The position numbers were made by a program, and so were the translations under genes. From an uncultured Collinsella sp. (GTDB lineage Bacteria > Actinomycetota > Coriobacteriia > Coriobacteriales > Coriobacteriaceae), in contig UQZC01000039.1 of assembly GCA_900545505.1 (NCBI GenBank), forward strand, positions 1 to 10,136: DNA of 10,136 nucleotides. The letters are read 5' to 3'. The notes beneath the pieces are model-generated. The model did not search any database. It was given only the letters and a program-made list of their open reading frames with translations, and was not told the DNA's origin. This document shows, piece by piece, positions 9,348 to 10,136 of the stretch (within the stretch, counting starts at the first letter, position 1; each line of letters starts with the position of its first letter).

Positions 9348-10136
9348 ATGGACTGCGATGGCTACCCGCGCATTCCCATGCCGTTGATGTGCACTGCCTT
9401 TGTGCCGGGGCAGATTGACGCTGCGGTTGCAGGCATTTCCGACCCCGATTCACGCACCATCGCCACGGCAGAAGCGCTGTACTTTCGCGGACAGGCCACA
9501 CCCGCCGCCGAGACAGCACGCCCCTATCTTGACGCCACCGACCCCGCACTGCGTTATTCCGCATGCCTTATCTGCGGATATGCCAGTCTGTCGCTCAACC
9601 GTATCGCCGATGCCCGCCGTTGCCTTGCGGGCATCCTCGATGCGCCAACTGACGAGGAATCGCCCGCCGTCCACGCCACGCATATCCTGTTCGCCTCCGC
9701 TGCGAGCGTCCTGCTGCACTTGCCTTCCCCGCATTCCGCCGAAGAGTTTTATCCGCTTGCGGCGCATCTGCCCGAAGGCCTGCGCCTGTTCGCCAGCTAC
9801 GTGATGGCGCATGCCCTGTACCTGCGCGGCGAATATGGCCGCAGTCTGGGCATGGCGGAAAACGCCCTGATCATGAAACAGGAAAGTTATCCCATCTCGG
9901 AGCTGTTCCTGCACTTGTCGGCTTCCATGGCCTGCATGAGCCTCAAGGACATCGACACCGCAAAGGCACACTTCGGAGCCGCTTGGGACGTTGCGCGTCC
10001 CGACGGCCTTATCGAACTCATCGGCGAGCACCACGGCCTTTTGCAGGGGCTTATCGAGGCGTGTCTAAAAACGCAATACCCTGACGACTTCGCACGCATC
10101 ATCGAGATTACGTATCGATTCAGCTACGGCTGGGGG
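9348..10136 (+). CDS. LuxR-like transcriptional regulator, N-terminal part, truncated by window end
   Basis: An open frame of 263 codons runs from ATG 9348 to the last base of the window. GGGAG (9336-9340) sits seven bases before the ATG. The visible part is helical and alanine-rich with tetratricopeptide-like helix pairs, for example EALYFRGQATPAAETA (about residues 47-62), LASLSL-like CGYASLSLNRIADARRC (about 84-100), ALYLRGEYGRSLGMAENAL (about 160-178) and ACMSLKDIDTAKAHF (about 195-210). No DNA-binding motif is visible. I recall this layout from Coriobacteriia LuxR-type regulators, whose helix-turn-helix is at the C-terminus, beyond this window. There is no signal peptide or membrane segment, so it is cytoplasmic. 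It follows the kinase by 67 nt. A -10-like TACAAT (9308-9313) may be its own promoter, without a clear -35. Coding status is firm; the family is likely but unproven. Confidence 0.7.
   Translation, partial: MDCDGYPRIPMPLMCTAFVPGQIDAAVAGISDPDSRTIATAEALYFRGQATPAAETARPYLDATDPALRYSACLICGYASLSLNRIADARRCLAGILDAPTDEESPAVHATHILFASAASVLLHLPSPHSAEEFYPLAAHLPEGLRLFASYVMAHALYLRGEYGRSLGMAENALIMKQESYPISELFLHLSASMACMSLKDIDTAKAHFGAAWDVARPDGLIELIGEHHGLLQGLIEACLKTQYPDDFARIIEITYRFSYGWG

Noticed and set aside
9450..10034. Minus-strand open frame of 194 codons at the right end
   Set aside because: It lies opposite the LuxR-like frame, which has a good ribosome-binding site, a full-length open frame and helical-repeat character; the minus frame shows only low-complexity features.

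Overview
The window looks like chromosome from a GC-rich gut actinobacterium of the class Coriobacteriia, probably Collinsella or a close relative. I infer this from base composition, the LuxR-type regulator with a TPR-like N-terminus, the small CXXC protein / NapH-like ferredoxin / TlpA-like lipoprotein operon, and the OFA-like MFS carrier. No database search was possible, so the genus is a guess.

Layout. Everything from 1 to about 7370 that codes lies on the minus strand. At the left edge is a doubtful fragment (1-65). A strong intrinsic terminator (84-135) follows an MFS transporter (171-1451) that is split by an in-frame TGA. The MFS gene has a good promoter whose -10 box lies inside a palindrome (1482-1505), probably a repressor operator. 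Between this gene and the next lies about 300 bp of non-coding DNA, dominated by a foldback of about 200 nt (1578-1778). Next come a 1084-residue ABC exporter with ATPase and MacB/FtsX-type permease in one chain (1816-5070) and a terminator (5215-5245). A three-gene extracytoplasmic thiol-redox operon (5325-7367) follows. Its lead gene is a 48-codon CXXC protein, followed by a membrane polyferredoxin and a thioredoxin-fold lipoprotein.

A divergent intergenic region (7368-7458) separates that operon from plus-strand genes: an OmpR-family response regulator (7459-8133), its sensor kinase (8130-9280, frameshifted inside the ATP-binding domain), and the start of a LuxR-like regulator that runs off the right edge (9348-10136).

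How the parts fit. The redox operon looks like an electron-transfer chain from the cytoplasm through a NapH-like membrane protein to a CXXC lipoprotein outside the membrane. The divergent two-component system may control it and/or the large ABC exporter. Two otherwise intact genes (MFS and kinase) each carry one single-base lesion. These are either real strain-level loss of function or sequencing/assembly errors, and the distinction matters for interpreting the locus. I found no tRNA, rRNA, CRISPR array, insertion sequence or phage gene.
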